The position numbers and the translations under genes are program-made. A stretch of 64,000 nucleotides of DNA from Galdieria sulphuraria (taxonomy: Eukaryota; Rhodophyta; Bangiophyceae; Galdieriales; Galdieriaceae), in NCBI RefSeq assembly GCF_000341285.1, contig NW_005178446.1, positions 62,001-126,000 on the forward strand, given 5' to 3'. Below the pieces are notes generated by a model, which saw only the letters and a list, made by a program, of their open reading frames with translations, made no database searches and was not told the origin of the DNA. Positions 1 to 9,398 of this stretch are shown in pieces. Positions within the stretch are counted from its first letter, which is position 1, and every line of letters begins with the position of its first letter.

Positions 1-194
1 TGTTTGCAATACAGGAGCTTCTTGGTTCACCGAATTTAGATGACCCCGCTCAAGCCGAACCTTACAGGTTGATGAAGTAAGAGTTTTTACGTTGACTGAT
101 GGTATTCGTATTCTAAAGTTTGGTTAGGGAGTCACCGGAAGAATATCGCAAAACTGTTCGTGAAATTGTACGAAAAGGCTTTACTCGTTCTTGA
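1..194 (+). CDS. UBC9: SUMO-conjugating enzyme UBC9-like, C-terminal part (5' end outside window)
   Basis: This is the last part of an E2 conjugating enzyme. Exons are about 1-76 and 128-194, with a 51-nt GT-AG intron (gtaaga...ttag) that keeps phase. The visible protein ends with NLDDPAQAEPYRLMKESPEEY and then a basic tail VREIVRKGFTRS. The DPAQAEAY block followed by a Tyr-Arg-rich last helix is the signature of UBC9, the E2 that passes SUMO to lysines; ubiquitin E2s usually have DPLNxxAA here. The active-site cysteine lies upstream of the window and cannot be checked. Family membership is well supported; SUMO rather than ubiquitin specificity is inferred from this one motif. Confidence 0.8.
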
Positions 195-395
195 AGAAAT
201 TCGTTTTGAAACCTGTCACTGACAATCGCTATCCTAATCTTCCACGTTAACCATATTCTTACAAGTTCACAGAAATATCATAAAGAACATAAAGAGTGCG
301 GATAATCAGCATGTCTTTGTACCTTGTGCAGAGAACAATAATTCAGCGAGTTCGTATTGACAAAATACCACTTTCAAAAGATACCAAGACACGCA

Positions 396-940
396 TCACA
401 TGTTGTGTCCATCATCCAAAACCCAAGGTGTGTAGTCTGAAACCTTCTGCAAGGCACGAGTTGCTTTCTCGACTATTTGTTGAAAGTTCACGTCGTACAA
501 AAATGAGAAACCAGAAAACACACCTGTTTGTTCCAGAGCGAAGTTAAGTTCTGCTATGCGCTTTTGAATAGCAGCCTCCACTCCATCTGTTTCGGACATG
601 ACTTGTGGCAAGTTGCCTTCCAAAGTCAAAACTTCTATTTCAAACGAAAGTGTCAATAGCTCTTCCAAATCCCTGGAAATATTTTCTATGGATAGATGCA
701 ACTAACTCAAAGTTACTCGGATTCTGACAACGCAGAGAAGACTGGTATACCTCAAGGTTGCCCGCATATTCATTCCAGTCACTTGAGTCCGCACCTTGTC
801 TTAACAAGTCCTAACATTTATTGAGAACTGATTCTTTCCAATTTGCTCAACTGTACCCTCAAACTAGTGCCGATATTCTCTACCAACAGGTTTACACGGT
901 TACTAAAGTAAGACTTTTTCTCTTCAAGGGAGTTGCTCAT
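396..940 (-). CDS. Mediator subunit 22-like small coiled-coil protein
   Basis: A three- or four-exon gene reconstructed from phase-compatible introns: exon 857-940 (ATG at 940), exon 751-810, exon 396-701. The introns 811-856 and 702-750 are GT-AG and 46-49 nt. A further 51-nt GT-AG stretch inside the last exon (donor gtgtgttt, acceptor aaatag) is a multiple of three without a stop; removing it joins two heptad-like segments and shortens the protein from about 149 to 132 residues. The protein is acidic and helical, with a segment EELLTLSFEIEVLTLEGNLP followed by AAIQKRIAELN. That resembles the central MED22 region (LLKLVSELK... then a helix of Asn/Gln/Arg). MED22 is a head-module subunit of the RNA polymerase II Mediator. 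Similarity is by eye and weak; an unrelated coiled coil is possible. Confidence 0.4.
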
Positions 941-1061
941 AAAACGAAAGAATAAGAAGTCCCGAAGCTAAAGAAAGAATCCTTTATTCAGTTGGGAGAA
1001 ATGATCTCACAAACCATCCATTCAAAACATTCCAACACACCGCTTTCTTTATAGACTTTTA

Positions 1062-1695
1062 TTACCGTCCTCTCGAAACTGCCCTCTCAATATCTTTAAA
1101 CTGTTGCTCTAGCCTTGCCTTGCGTTTTTCTGGGATAGGATATTCTGTACCAAAAGTTGTATAATGCCCAGCCACAGTATTAATAGCAGTATAGATAGTA
1201 CTAAAAGATGGCGATCCAGCGACGTTTGGATTTCTACGGTAAAAGGAGACAAAGTCACTCATTTGCTTTCTAATTCTTTGAACAGTGCTATCATGTTCAG
1301 GAGTATCTCTTTGTAGGTCACAAGCCATTCTCAAACTTTCTACCATATTTCGTACGTCTGCAAATATATCATAAGGGCACATAAGCATTACAACGAATAT
1401 AAAAGTTACCTTGTTCATATTGCCCAGTCAATTTGAAATTATGCGTCGCTGTCGCAGGAAAAGCAGACAAAAAAGGCGCGATGGAGACCGTCAAGAGACC
1501 TTTTATCAAGTCTCTTCGATTGAACGAATATTGACTTGATGAAGAGTTTCGACAACTCCGAATACAAACACAAGCCTGTCGGTGAGTACGAACACGCAGG
1601 CAAGGAGACACTTGGATGAAACCCTTGTGACAACCAAAGTATGTCACTCTACTACAACCAAGACTAAAAATTCTGCTATTCACAAAGCAGTCCAT
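1062..1695 (-). CDS. psb27: Photosystem II assembly/repair lipoprotein-type Psb27, lumenal precursor
   Basis: Two exons, 1410-1695 and 1062-1357, separated by a 52-nt GT-AG intron; the splice makes GQYEQ-DVRNMVESLR. The mature part carries the Psb27 landmarks: FVSFYRRNPNVAGSPSFST, AINTVAGHYTTFG and a basic last helix EKRKARLEQQFKDIERA. Psb27 binds CP43 in partly assembled photosystem II and helps assembly and repair. The roughly 90-residue N-terminal extension is basic and hydroxylated (plastid transit peptide) and ends with a twin-arginine signal, NRRDLIKGLLTVSIAPFLSA then FPATA, which fits Tat export to the thylakoid lumen and cleavage after ATA. The start at 1695 is the first ATG. Function is secure; the cleavage sites are inferred. 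Confidence 0.9.
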
Positions 1696-1811
1696 TCAAA
1701 AATAGAGAACAGATCAAACTCCTAGTGGAGTGAATAATCTTGCGACAAGGCACAAACCACGCAATCTTCAAGAGATGAAGGAATACCTCAAACACATGCG
1801 CACCCTCAAGT

Positions 1812-3212
1812 TTAAGGGATGGATGTGGCCGTCAATTGTTTTCGTAATGAGAAATAAGGAATTCGATTGTTCCATTTGACGACTTTGATATTTCTATTTT
1901 CTTCTATTTGCAGCCACTGTGGAATCCTTTTCACTATTTCATAAATTTGTTCTGAAAATTCTTCTTGACTAAACGGAATCATTTCTTGACCTTTCAGTTG
2001 CTGTAATAAAAGGTCAAATGGTAAGACTGTCTTTTTTGAAGATATAAAGATAGATCGAATGGCGTCTGCGAGTTTAGGTAGTCTGCTTAATACAATTTGT
2101 TCTCGCTGTTGTTCTTTCATAGTAGCTTGCTGTGTTTCTCGACGTTCTCTTTCACGAACTTTCTTTAATAACTTTTCAGAGATGGATGAATCCTTCAAAG
2201 ATAACTGTGTTGGCTTATTATCGTCGAAGATGTCATCTGTTTTCAGAAATTTTTTCGGTAAAGAGTCATCCTTTCCTTGTAAACTGTCATTGCTTCTCTT
2301 AAATGAGAATTGGCTACAGTTTGTTTCGTCTTGTTGGTTATTTTGGCTTTTACAGGGATCATTCGTATCCAGTTGTAGCATCCCTTGTTCGAAACATTCT
2401 ACCAACTTGCGATGAAGCAATATTCTTCGAGCAGCAATAGCCGTTTTGGCGTTGGTTGCCTCGCCTTGCAAAATGAGTTGAGACACATCGCAGATTATCA
2501 ATTCAACGTCATCACTTGACTCTTTCCATTTTGAAAGTTTCAGTAAGTCCGGACATAAGTTCGCAATTTGACAAACATGTTTATAATGAAGTGTTCTTTT
2601 GAGAGTCCTTTGAACGATAGGTTGGACTCTACTGAAGAGAACCAACTGCCTTCTCGAACGAAGAAGAATCCAAGCGCTTTCTAATCCTTGTAGAACATCC
2701 AACAAGAATGAAAAGTGGTCAGGTAGAAGGCTTTTATCATATTTTATCCATTCATTGTTATTATCTTCCTGTGTCGAAGAAGAATAGTTTGAACAATTGA
2801 CATGCGCAGTAGCTTCCGGTGCCTTGTGGATATTCCATGAAGACGATGATGGGTTATTCACCGGTTGTTGTATCGAATAAGATGGAGGAGTTTCAATGAA
2901 TGGAATCCCTTTTTCACAGCTCTTTGTATGGGGTAGTTGATCTATTTGAGGTTTTTTCATTGAAGAAGGTGAGTGTTTGTCCTCCTTCTCATTCCAAACT
3001 GTCGGAATACTATCTGGAAAGCTATTTTTCTCGTGGTCTGGTTGTTCTTTTAAGAATATTTGGATCTTTTCTTGTGATGCTCCATTAGGGTCCTTGTGAC
3101 AAAGTTTGGCAACTTTCTCTTCACCCTTTGCAAGGGTGGGCTTGCTTTTGTTTTCCGCAAGAAAAGACAACTCTCGAGGTTTCTTGGTCTTGAACGCTTC
3201 ATTTATGTACAT
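1812..3212 (-). CDS. CDT1: DNA replication licensing factor CDT1
   Basis: An intronless frame. The open frame extends up to 3419, but the stretch between 3419 and 3212 contains an E2F palindrome and a G/A-rich tract, so I take the ATG at 3212 (MYINEAFKTKKP...) as the likelier start, giving about 466 residues. CDT1 loads MCM2-7 onto origins with ORC and CDC6 in G1. Evidence: a central fold starting LPDHFSFLLDVLQGLESAW, then YKHVCQIANLCPDLLKL (the geminin/MCM-binding winged helix), and a C-terminal winged helix beginning LPKLADAIRSIFISSKK and ending with QWLQIEENRNIKVVKW. Between them is a charged coiled coil with KKVRERERRE. The N-terminal part is low-complexity Ser/Asn/Pro-rich; I see no clear PIP degron. 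A start at 3419 cannot be excluded. Confidence 0.85.
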   Translation of the reverse strand: MYINEAFKTKKPRELSFLAENKSKPTLAKGEEKVAKLCHKDPNGASQEKIQIFLKEQPDHEKNSFPDSIPTVWNEKEDKHSPSSMKKPQIDQLPHTKSCEKGIPFIETPPSYSIQQPVNNPSSSSWNIHKAPEATAHVNCSNYSSSTQEDNNNEWIKYDKSLLPDHFSFLLDVLQGLESAWILLRSRRQLVLFSRVQPIVQRTLKRTLHYKHVCQIANLCPDLLKLSKWKESSDDVELIICDVSQLILQGEATNAKTAIAARRILLHRKLVECFEQGMLQLDTNDPCKSQNNQQDETNCSQFSFKRSNDSLQGKDDSLPKKFLKTDDIFDDNKPTQLSLKDSSISEKLLKKVRERERRETQQATMKEQQREQIVLSRLPKLADAIRSIFISSKKTVLPFDLLLQQLKGQEMIPFSQEEFSEQIYEIVKRIPQWLQIEENRNIKVVKWNNRIPYFSLRKQLTATSIP

Positions 3213-3609
3213 TTCAAATATCAAAAGATGTTGTTTCACGAATAACAAACTCCAAATGGGAAGAAAGTATGAAGAGAAGAATCGCTCAATGAACAGCAAG
3301 TAACGATTGCTTTTGGTGAAATTTAAAAATTTTTTTTCTGAGGGAGTGGGAGGAGGAGGGAAGAGGGGGAACTCTTTGGCGCCAAAGGGTGAAATCTTCC
3401 TCGAGTCGTCTCTCATCATACTCTTATGAGATTGAAATGTTTCAATTTGGCTCCTAGTGAAATTTTCACGCGAATATCAAATGGATAAAGAAGAATATCA
3501 TCTATTTTCCTGAAACAACAGGAGTGTATGCATCGAAGCTCTGTGATAACCAACTCTACATATTGAGAGAAATCATGAAATGGATGAGTTTTGACCAAAA
3601 ACAAAAAAA
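3213..3609. promoter_or_regulatory. Divergent promoter region between CDT1 (-) and SF3B6 (+)
   Basis: About 400 bases between two divergent starts. It contains a G/A-rich strand (about 3343-3370, mostly GGGAGTGGGAGGAGG-type) next to a 14-bp perfect palindrome with the E2F core. If CDT1 starts at 3212 this is its upstream region; if it starts at 3419 part of it would be coding. Confidence 0.5.
3374..3387. promoter_or_regulatory. E2F/DP-type palindrome CTTTGGCGCCAAAG
   Basis: A perfect 14-bp inverted repeat containing TTTGGCGC on both strands, which equals the E2F/DP consensus TTTSSCGC twice. It lies about 165 bp upstream of the proposed CDT1 ATG and about 225 bp upstream of SF3B6. CDT1 is a classical E2F target in plants and animals, which makes a regulatory role likely; binding itself is inferred. 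Confidence 0.6.
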
Positions 3610-4062
3610 ATGGAAACCCTGAAATTTCGCATTTATCCATTAGGAAGAAAGATGTTGGCTGGTAAGAGACCGGGACCTACTCGTCTAGCACCTGAAGTAA
3701 ACCGCATCTTGTACATTAGGTACTGTTGGGAATTGTTGATAATGACTCTAGTTGAAGAAAACCTAGGAACCTTCCTTTTAAAATATCGGCGGAAGAAATG
3801 TACGATATTTTTGGCAAGTTTGGGGCTGTAAGGCAAATAAGGCTAGGAAACGCGCCGAATACTCGTGGAACTGCTTTCGTCATATATGAGGACATTCTTG
3901 ACGCCAAAAATGCACTGGAGCACTTGAGTGGGTTCAACGTTGCCGGGCGATACCTCATTGTGAGTCAAAAGAATGGTTGAACTCGGAGACTAACTCTGTT
4001 ATGGATAGGTGCTGTACCATCAACCCGACAAAATGAAAAAGAATGAAGATAATAAAGTGTAA
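3610..4062 (+). CDS. SF3B6: Splicing factor SF3b subunit 6 (p14, branch-point RRM protein)
   Basis: Three exons, about 3610-3719, 3767-3959 and 4009-4062, with 47- and 49-nt GT-AG introns. The spliced protein reads [16 protein letters not shown], then [55 protein letters not shown]. This matches SF3B6/p14, the RRM protein of the U2 snRNP that contacts the branch adenosine region and SF3B1. The third exon is short: it supplies [17 protein letters not shown], so the C-terminal tail is shorter than in animals. The first ATG is 3610, but the internal ATG at 3652 ([11 protein letters not shown]) gives an N-terminus closer to the family. Assignment is secure. Confidence 0.9.
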
Positions 4063-4258
4063 AGGGTTGCATGGAAGGGGTACAATGGCTTGGATAGAGC
4101 CGATTATCGGAGAGTTTGAAGTGCTTGCCTTTTGAAACAATCTCAACAGGTGTTGACTGTAGGAGTCGTGAGGTGTCGAAGTTGGAATGAATTCACTCTT
4201 TGTCATGATCTCTATACAAATGTCTTGTGAGTAGGAAGCAGCTTTATGTATGTAATAA

Positions 4259-5316
4259 ATGAGAGATATTTTGGAAACTAATGAATTGCAACTCGTCTTA
4301 TTCGATTTTGGTGAGATGCAACAACCCCTTCCTTCGAAACAAGACCCCTTCTATGTGGTCCGTGATCAAGTGAAAGAAAGCCTTGTTTCTATTCGTGTAA
4401 GTTACCCAAAAATAGTCAGATATTTTGAAAGACTGTATTCTTAGGAAATTTTTCAACAGTGGAAACGTTTAATATTCACTACCAACACTGCTACAAATGA
4501 AGAGTTTGACTTGCTTCATAACCAGTTACAGGTAAGTACTGAAAACTGAGAATTTTTGTAGAACATAACTTGTTTGCTGAGACTTGTGTATGTCTAGAAC
4601 TCGCTTCGAAGTGTGTATTTAGATTTACAAGAGTTGCAAAAGACGGTCCAGTAAGAATCTCCGGATAGGTTGAGGATACTTGTTTTACCATTTCTTTTTT
4701 AGTGTTGTTGAACGAAATCCTGTCAAGTTCCATTTGTCAGAACTCGAGATTGACTCCAGAAAGCGTTTTGTGTCGGATACTATGAAGGAACTGGAAACTA
4801 TCAAGTCTACTTTACAGAGTCCACGCACACTGCAAAAGTTGGAGGAGGATAGGAAGAAATCATCTAGTGGAGGTTCACTTTTAGTGAAGAAAAATTTAGT
4901 TTACGAAGACGAGAGAAAGTCAAGAGCAGCCAGAAACATGGAACGTTTGAATGACCAGTATATTCAAGATGAGGCTTTAAGACAGGAAAACCTTATTGAA
5001 CAACAAGATAGTAGTAAGTTGGTTTATAAGCAGAAGTAAGGAAGGCAATACTAACTGGTAATGAGGTTTGGATGAGTTGGCCAGCGCAGTGATAAGGATC
5101 GGCAACATGGGAAAGGAGATTCACGAGGAACTGAACGAACATAACCGAATGTTGGAAGAAGTGGGAGGACGTTTTGATTCCACTCAAGGAAGGTTGCAGC
5201 TTCTACAAGGGAGAATATCACGATTGGTTCGAGAAACCGGAAGAGGACAATTTTGTTTGATTATTGGACTTTTCTTTTTATTTATTATCCTTACTATGCT
5301 AGTGATTGGTCTGTAA
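4259..5316 (+). CDS. Qc-SNARE of the syntaxin-6/SYP61 type
   Basis: Five exons: about 4259-4396, 4445-4531, 4598-4650, 4703-5013 and 5066-5316, all introns GT-AG and 48-66 nt. The N-terminal domain starts DPFYVVRDQVKESL and continues EIFQQWKRLIF, which is the syntaxin-6 three-helix domain. The SNARE motif begins after LIEQQDSS at LDELASAVIRIGNMGKEIHE and runs through HNRMLEEVGGRFDSTQGRLQ to a C-terminal anchor CLIIGLFFLFIILTMLVIGL. Proteins of this type act in fusion at the trans-Golgi network and endosomes. The zero-layer glutamine is expected near LEEVGGRFDSTQ but was not aligned exactly. About 15 residues before DPFYVV are unusual; translation could begin at a later Met. Confidence 0.85.
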
Positions 5317-5345
5317 AGTTGATAAATACAAGTAGATTAAAAATT

Positions 5346-5737
5346 ATGAAGCGATTGAGATCGATCATAAAACCGATGGGGTACCAAATGGAGGAAACAG
5401 CGACAGAGAAAAGCTGGTTCAGTACGACTTATGAAGAACTGGAAACAATTCTATTTTCAGTATGTCGTTCACAAGACGAACTTGCTGTTCAGTTGGCTTC
5501 GTGTATGGAAAGATTGGTAGAGGTATATCTTGAAGCTTGATAGTTTGTATTTGCTGGTAATTCGTGTTATAGTTGGAGAAGACAGAACAGAGCATAGTTG
5601 TGGGAGAAGGCTTAGAAAAGCTTACCGACGCTAGACAACTGGTGAATAAAACAAAAGAGAAACTCGACAATATTGTTAGTAGACTGGAAAGGCTACGTCT
5701 TTTCACCAACGCTCAATTGGTTTCAAAGAGAGGATAA
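5346..5737 (+). CDS. Small coiled-coil protein, KxDL/BLOC-1-like
   Basis: Two exons, 5346-5522 and 5573-5737, with a 50-nt GT-AG intron; about 113 residues. The N-terminal half is SQDELAVQLASCMERLVE, the C-terminal half EKLTDARQLVNKTKEKLDNI and then VSRLERLRLF. The KEKLDNIVSRLERL segment resembles the KxDL motif (K-x-D-L-D-x-I-x-x-R) of the KXD1 subunit of BORC/BLOC-1-related lysosome-positioning complexes, but the exact KxDL is KEKL here. It follows the SNARE gene by only 29 bp on the same strand. The call is a weak similarity; an unrelated vesicle-tethering coiled coil would look the same. Confidence 0.4.
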
Positions 5738-5861
5738 CTATATTCACTTGAGTATATCAGCTTTTTCTATATGAAGAGCCGAATATCTAGAAAGCCCAAA
5801 ACAACATCGTTTCATTTCCATGGAAGACTTGGGCAGCCATCGCAAAGTAAAGGTTGTAGAG

Positions 5862-5890
5862 CATATATAGATATAGATATATATATATAT
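5862..5890. repeat. AT-rich microsatellite (ATATAG/AT repeats)
   Basis: A run of alternating AT with interspersed G (atatatagatatagatat then AT repeats) in the spacer upstream of the SulP gene. Simple repeat with no further structure seen. Confidence 0.8.
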
Positions 5891-5927
5891 TTGTAAAAGT
5901 GTCATATACAAAGACTTCAAAAAATTT

Positions 5928-8009
5928 ATGCAAAAGAACTCCGACTCAGAGGCAAACCAAACGCTGCCAGCTTTTCGTGGAACTTTTGGAGCAGTCCTAC
6001 GAAGTATTTTCCCGAGTCTGAAGTGGTTTTCCTCCTATGATTGGTTCCAGTTCATAACTGATGTTTTTGCTGGACTAACAGTAGGTCTAGTATGTTCTGT
6101 GTAAGTGTAGTATTATTGCAAAGTAGACGTCCTGATTGGAAGACCCTTATTTAGTCAGGGTCTGAGCTATTCTCTTCTCGCAAGATTGCCACAGTCCGTA
6201 GGGTTTCATTTTGCTGTTCCTATGTTTGTGGAAGCGTTACTTTCCAGTTCTAGAAATCTTATTGGTGGTCCGGTTGCTTTGGTTTCGTTAAGTGTGGGTC
6301 AAAGCATAGCTCCAGAAACGACTTCTTCAACTGCTTTAGAATTGGCTTCTATCTATTCTATATTTGTTGGTATGGTTTTGATACTTTTAGGTTTATTAGG
6401 TGGCGGTCATTTTGCCAACTATATCAGTCGCACTGTCATCTTAGGTTTTACTTCTGCAGTCTCCATTGTCATTATTTGTAATGAGTTGGGAGCTCTTTTA
6501 GGAATATCCGTTATTCAAAGTGCATATGCCGTAAGTTTGTGTTTGATTGATATATAGTGTTGGTTTGACATTATTGGAATAGTGGAAGGTGGCAAGCTTT
6601 GTATTTCAGAATGTCAGTCAGCTCAAGATTCCAACAACGATGTTGTCTATTTGCGTTTTGATGTACTTTTATGTATCCAAGCACTATTTTTCTTTATACT
6701 TGCAGCGTTTTTGGCAATCTATTCATAGTTCTATTTGGTACTCATTCTTGATGGTTGGAATTCTTGTAGCGATGACTTTGTTGAATTCTGCCACCCATTT
6801 TTCCTCAACTTTTGGGATGGAAGTGGTTGGCTCTGTTCCACAAGCTTTTCCCAAATTTCGGTGGCCACGAATGGAAATGATAAGAGAAGCATTTCGTATT
6901 CGTACTATAGCAACTCTAACACTGTTGGTTTTGATTGAGAGGTGAGAGTAGCTATTCATTTTGAATGGAAAAGTTGAGAGATACAATATGAAAGTACATC
7001 TATTGCGTTATCGTTGGCATCCAAACAGCATTACAAGGTCAATCTGAATCGCGAAGTAACAAGTCTAGGATTGGCGAATTTATTTGGAGGTTGGGTGCAA
7101 TGTTATCCATTTGGTAAGAAGTATCAAAGGTTATATATATGACTATAGTTTCTGAAAGATATTTCAAGCTGCTAGTTTTTCTCGTTCTGCTGTAAATGCT
7201 AACGCTGGAGCAAAGACTCCAGTTGCACAAATGATCGCTGCCCTTTTCCTTGCTTTTGCGTCTTGGGGACTTGCCGAGTTCCTTCGTTATGTTCCTAAAT
7301 GCCTTTTGGCTTCCGTTATATGTATCTCCGTGTCTGGATTGATTGAATGGGAAGAATGGATGCGACTCTTATATTTGGATGCTTGGGAGTTGGCGATTTT
7401 TACTGCGTCATTTTTGGCACCTTTGTTGTTGGGTTCCGTATGGGGTCTAGCGTTTGCCATATTTACATCCTACGTTCCCATTCTATTCCAACTTTGGCGG
7501 TATGAGTTTAACTAGTGTAAGATTCGATATTCATTGTATTAGGATGTTGGATGTCGTCGATATGAGGAATAAGGATTGGTGGCGGTGCTGCTTTCGTGTG
7601 TCGAAAGAAGAACAACAGCATGTGATTCGATTACCCAAGTTGTTGTTTTTTGGAAATGCTTTGTCATTGGTACGATGCATTGAAGAAGAATTGGAAAATG
7701 TAAGAACAGGAGAGAAAAGGATAGCATTGAGACTTTTCACATTTTGGGTTTATGCTTGTTGGATAGGTTTACATGGAAACGGATGATTTTGTTGCATTGG
7801 ATGCGTCCCTAGTCGTGTATATGGATACGATATCGTTGGATAGTTTGGAGAATTGGTTACAATCAGATGAGAAAGCGAAAAACAGGTGCATCATACGGAA
7901 TTTACCGTCGAGTCTAATGACTCGAGTTTATGATGGACGCAAGTTGCATAAACTGATCAATATTTTGGTACAAGCACCTAATGAATATGAGGAACTTTTA
8001 GAAGCTTAA
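5928..8009 (+). CDS. SulP (SLC26) family anion transporter with STAS domain
   Basis: Seven exons: about 5928-6100, 6155-6530, 6583-6941, 6995-7113, 7169-7499, 7543-7699 and 7767-8009; all introns 43-67 nt, GT-AG. The protein has the SulP start VFAGLTVGLVCSVQGLSYSL followed by ARLPQSVGFHFA, many membrane helices, and EVTSLGLANLFGGWVQCYPF / ASFSRSAVNANAGAKTPVAQ, which is the family signature around helix 8. The C-terminal soluble part (FFGNALSLVRCIEEELEN ... DDFVALDASLVVYMDTISL) is a STAS domain, though the usual Asp-Ser phospho-site is not obvious. SulP proteins carry sulfate, bicarbonate, chloride or molybdate; the substrate cannot be told from sequence alone. Length about 585 residues, normal to slightly short. 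Confidence 0.85.
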
Positions 8010-8054
8010 TAAAAGCAACTGAATAACAAAGTTTATTCAACTACCCGTTCTTTT

Positions 8055-8360
8055 TCAGCTTGGGAAGACCACCTTTTGTTGTCGCTGAAATATGGACAAG
8101 TACTATTACACCACAGAGGAACAAAGCTTCACCGACACTTTATGGTTGGCAAGATAAGTATACTCAATCTTGAGACTTGCGTTATCAAAGGGACCAGCGT
8201 TGGCACAGACTTGACTTCCGTCGCTGTAGGAAGAAACACTCAAACGTTCCAGGAATGGCGACAGCTGAGGGTTGTTATCATGTTCTATGTAGTTGGTTGC
8301 TATGACACAACAACATAGTAGTAAGCAGCACAGGAATATCACAAGTCGACGATACTTCAT
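8055..8360 (-). CDS. Small secreted protein, unrecognised
   Basis: Two exons, 8139-8360 and 8055-8084, joined by a 54-nt GT-AG intron; 83 residues. It starts MKYRRLVIFLCCLLLCCCVI, a strong signal peptide with a cysteine-rich core, then TNYIEHDNNPQLSPF and SSYSDGSQVCANAGPFDNAS, and ends HKRQQKVVFPS. There is an in-frame ATG 13 codons earlier (8399). If the intron is retained, the tail becomes VSVKLCSSVV. I do not recognise a family. It lies between convergent SulP and the WBP2-like gene. Confidence 0.45.
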
Positions 8361-8491
8361 TCCCTTGAATTCCAAACCACGAATCATTAAATATAGCACA
8401 TTTATGAAATTAGCAAATCATCATCATCGATAAGAGCATGGAGGTGCAAAGCTCTCACAGTACAAAAAGCCTCAAAAGAATTGGATTGTTC

Positions 8492-9188
8492 TCATTGACT
8501 TGCTTTCAAAGGCTGTGCCACATAAATATGACTAGGGTCACTGGGATCTACGAATGCTGTAAAACGTTCTTGCACTTGTCGGAATATCTCGTTGTTGACT
8601 TGCATAGTAGTTTCTCGTTGACGGTTTTGTCTATGAAGCGATAATAAAGTGAAAAAAATCGGTAGAAACACCCCAACTCCACCTTGGTAAAAGGAAAACT
8701 TGCAGTGTACAAGCCCCGAAAAAGGTTGATCATCAAACTGTAAATATTAGCAACACAAACAAAAAGGTCGGCGACTATAGAGACTTACTGGTTGTACATC
8801 ACAAGAAAGGCTATTGGCAGATAGTATCGGCTGACACAACCACTGAGTCATAATAGCAACGGAATGAAGAAGAAAGTACTACCTGATGGAATTTCTCGTT
8901 CCATATGCCGTAAAGGGGAGCCTCAAAGGATTGCATAGCAGCGTGTTGGTCAATCCTTTTGTCAATGAACACCAACCGTTGAGTTGTCAACACCAAAACC
9001 CCATCACTCCTTGTTGAGTTGCACCTAGGAAAATAAAAAACTTGAGGAACATAGTGTGAAATAACCAAATACCTTTCATTCTTTATTTCACAAACGACTC
9101 CCTTTCTGGATAATATAAAAAGTTCGTTTTCGTAAGGTAAGGGAAGCCATTCATCCTGTACACGTATCAGAGGCACATTGCATGCCAT
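8492..9188 (-). CDS. WBP2-like GRAM-domain protein
   Basis: Four exons: 9073-9188, 8883-9024, 8789-8830, 8492-8737. The first intron (48 nt) is a multiple of three without a stop, so it looks like coding sequence until spliced. The protein reads ELFILSRKGVVCEI, then STRSDGVLVLTTQRLVFIDK, AAMQSFEAPLYGIWNEKFHQ, PILSANSLSCDVQPF, GLVHCKFSFYQGGVGVFLPI. This order (GxLxLTxxRLVF, AMQSFxxPL, then a Gly-rich strand) is the GRAM domain of WW-domain-binding protein 2. The C-terminus has no PPxY motif, unlike animal WBP2. Family role in algae is unknown; in animals it is a lipid-binding transcription co-activator. ATG chosen at 9188 (MACNVPLIRV); 9224 is possible. Confidence 0.75.
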
Positions 9189-9398
9189 AGGTACAACTAG
9201 AATTGAAATAGATAGGATGGTCAAGAACTGTGTAGAGTGTTGGTCTGTTTACTACAAAATGACAAAGTGAAAAGGAAACTTCATTCACAAACTGACAAAT
9301 ATATATATATCATCTTGATAGCTAAAGGAAATATAATGTATAGTCTCTGTTTTATTCAAACAATATTCGGACAAGAGAAACAAGGAAAGCTCAACAAC

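Noticed and set aside
2059-2415. + strand frame of 118 codons
   Set aside because: Lies entirely antisense to the conserved part of CDT1; Cys/Ser-rich shadow.
3955-4206. - strand frame of 83 codons
   Set aside because: Overlaps the SF3B6 third exon antisense; composition of a shadow frame.
7454-7786. 110-codon frame as a separate gene
   Set aside because: It is two SulP exons read through their introns.
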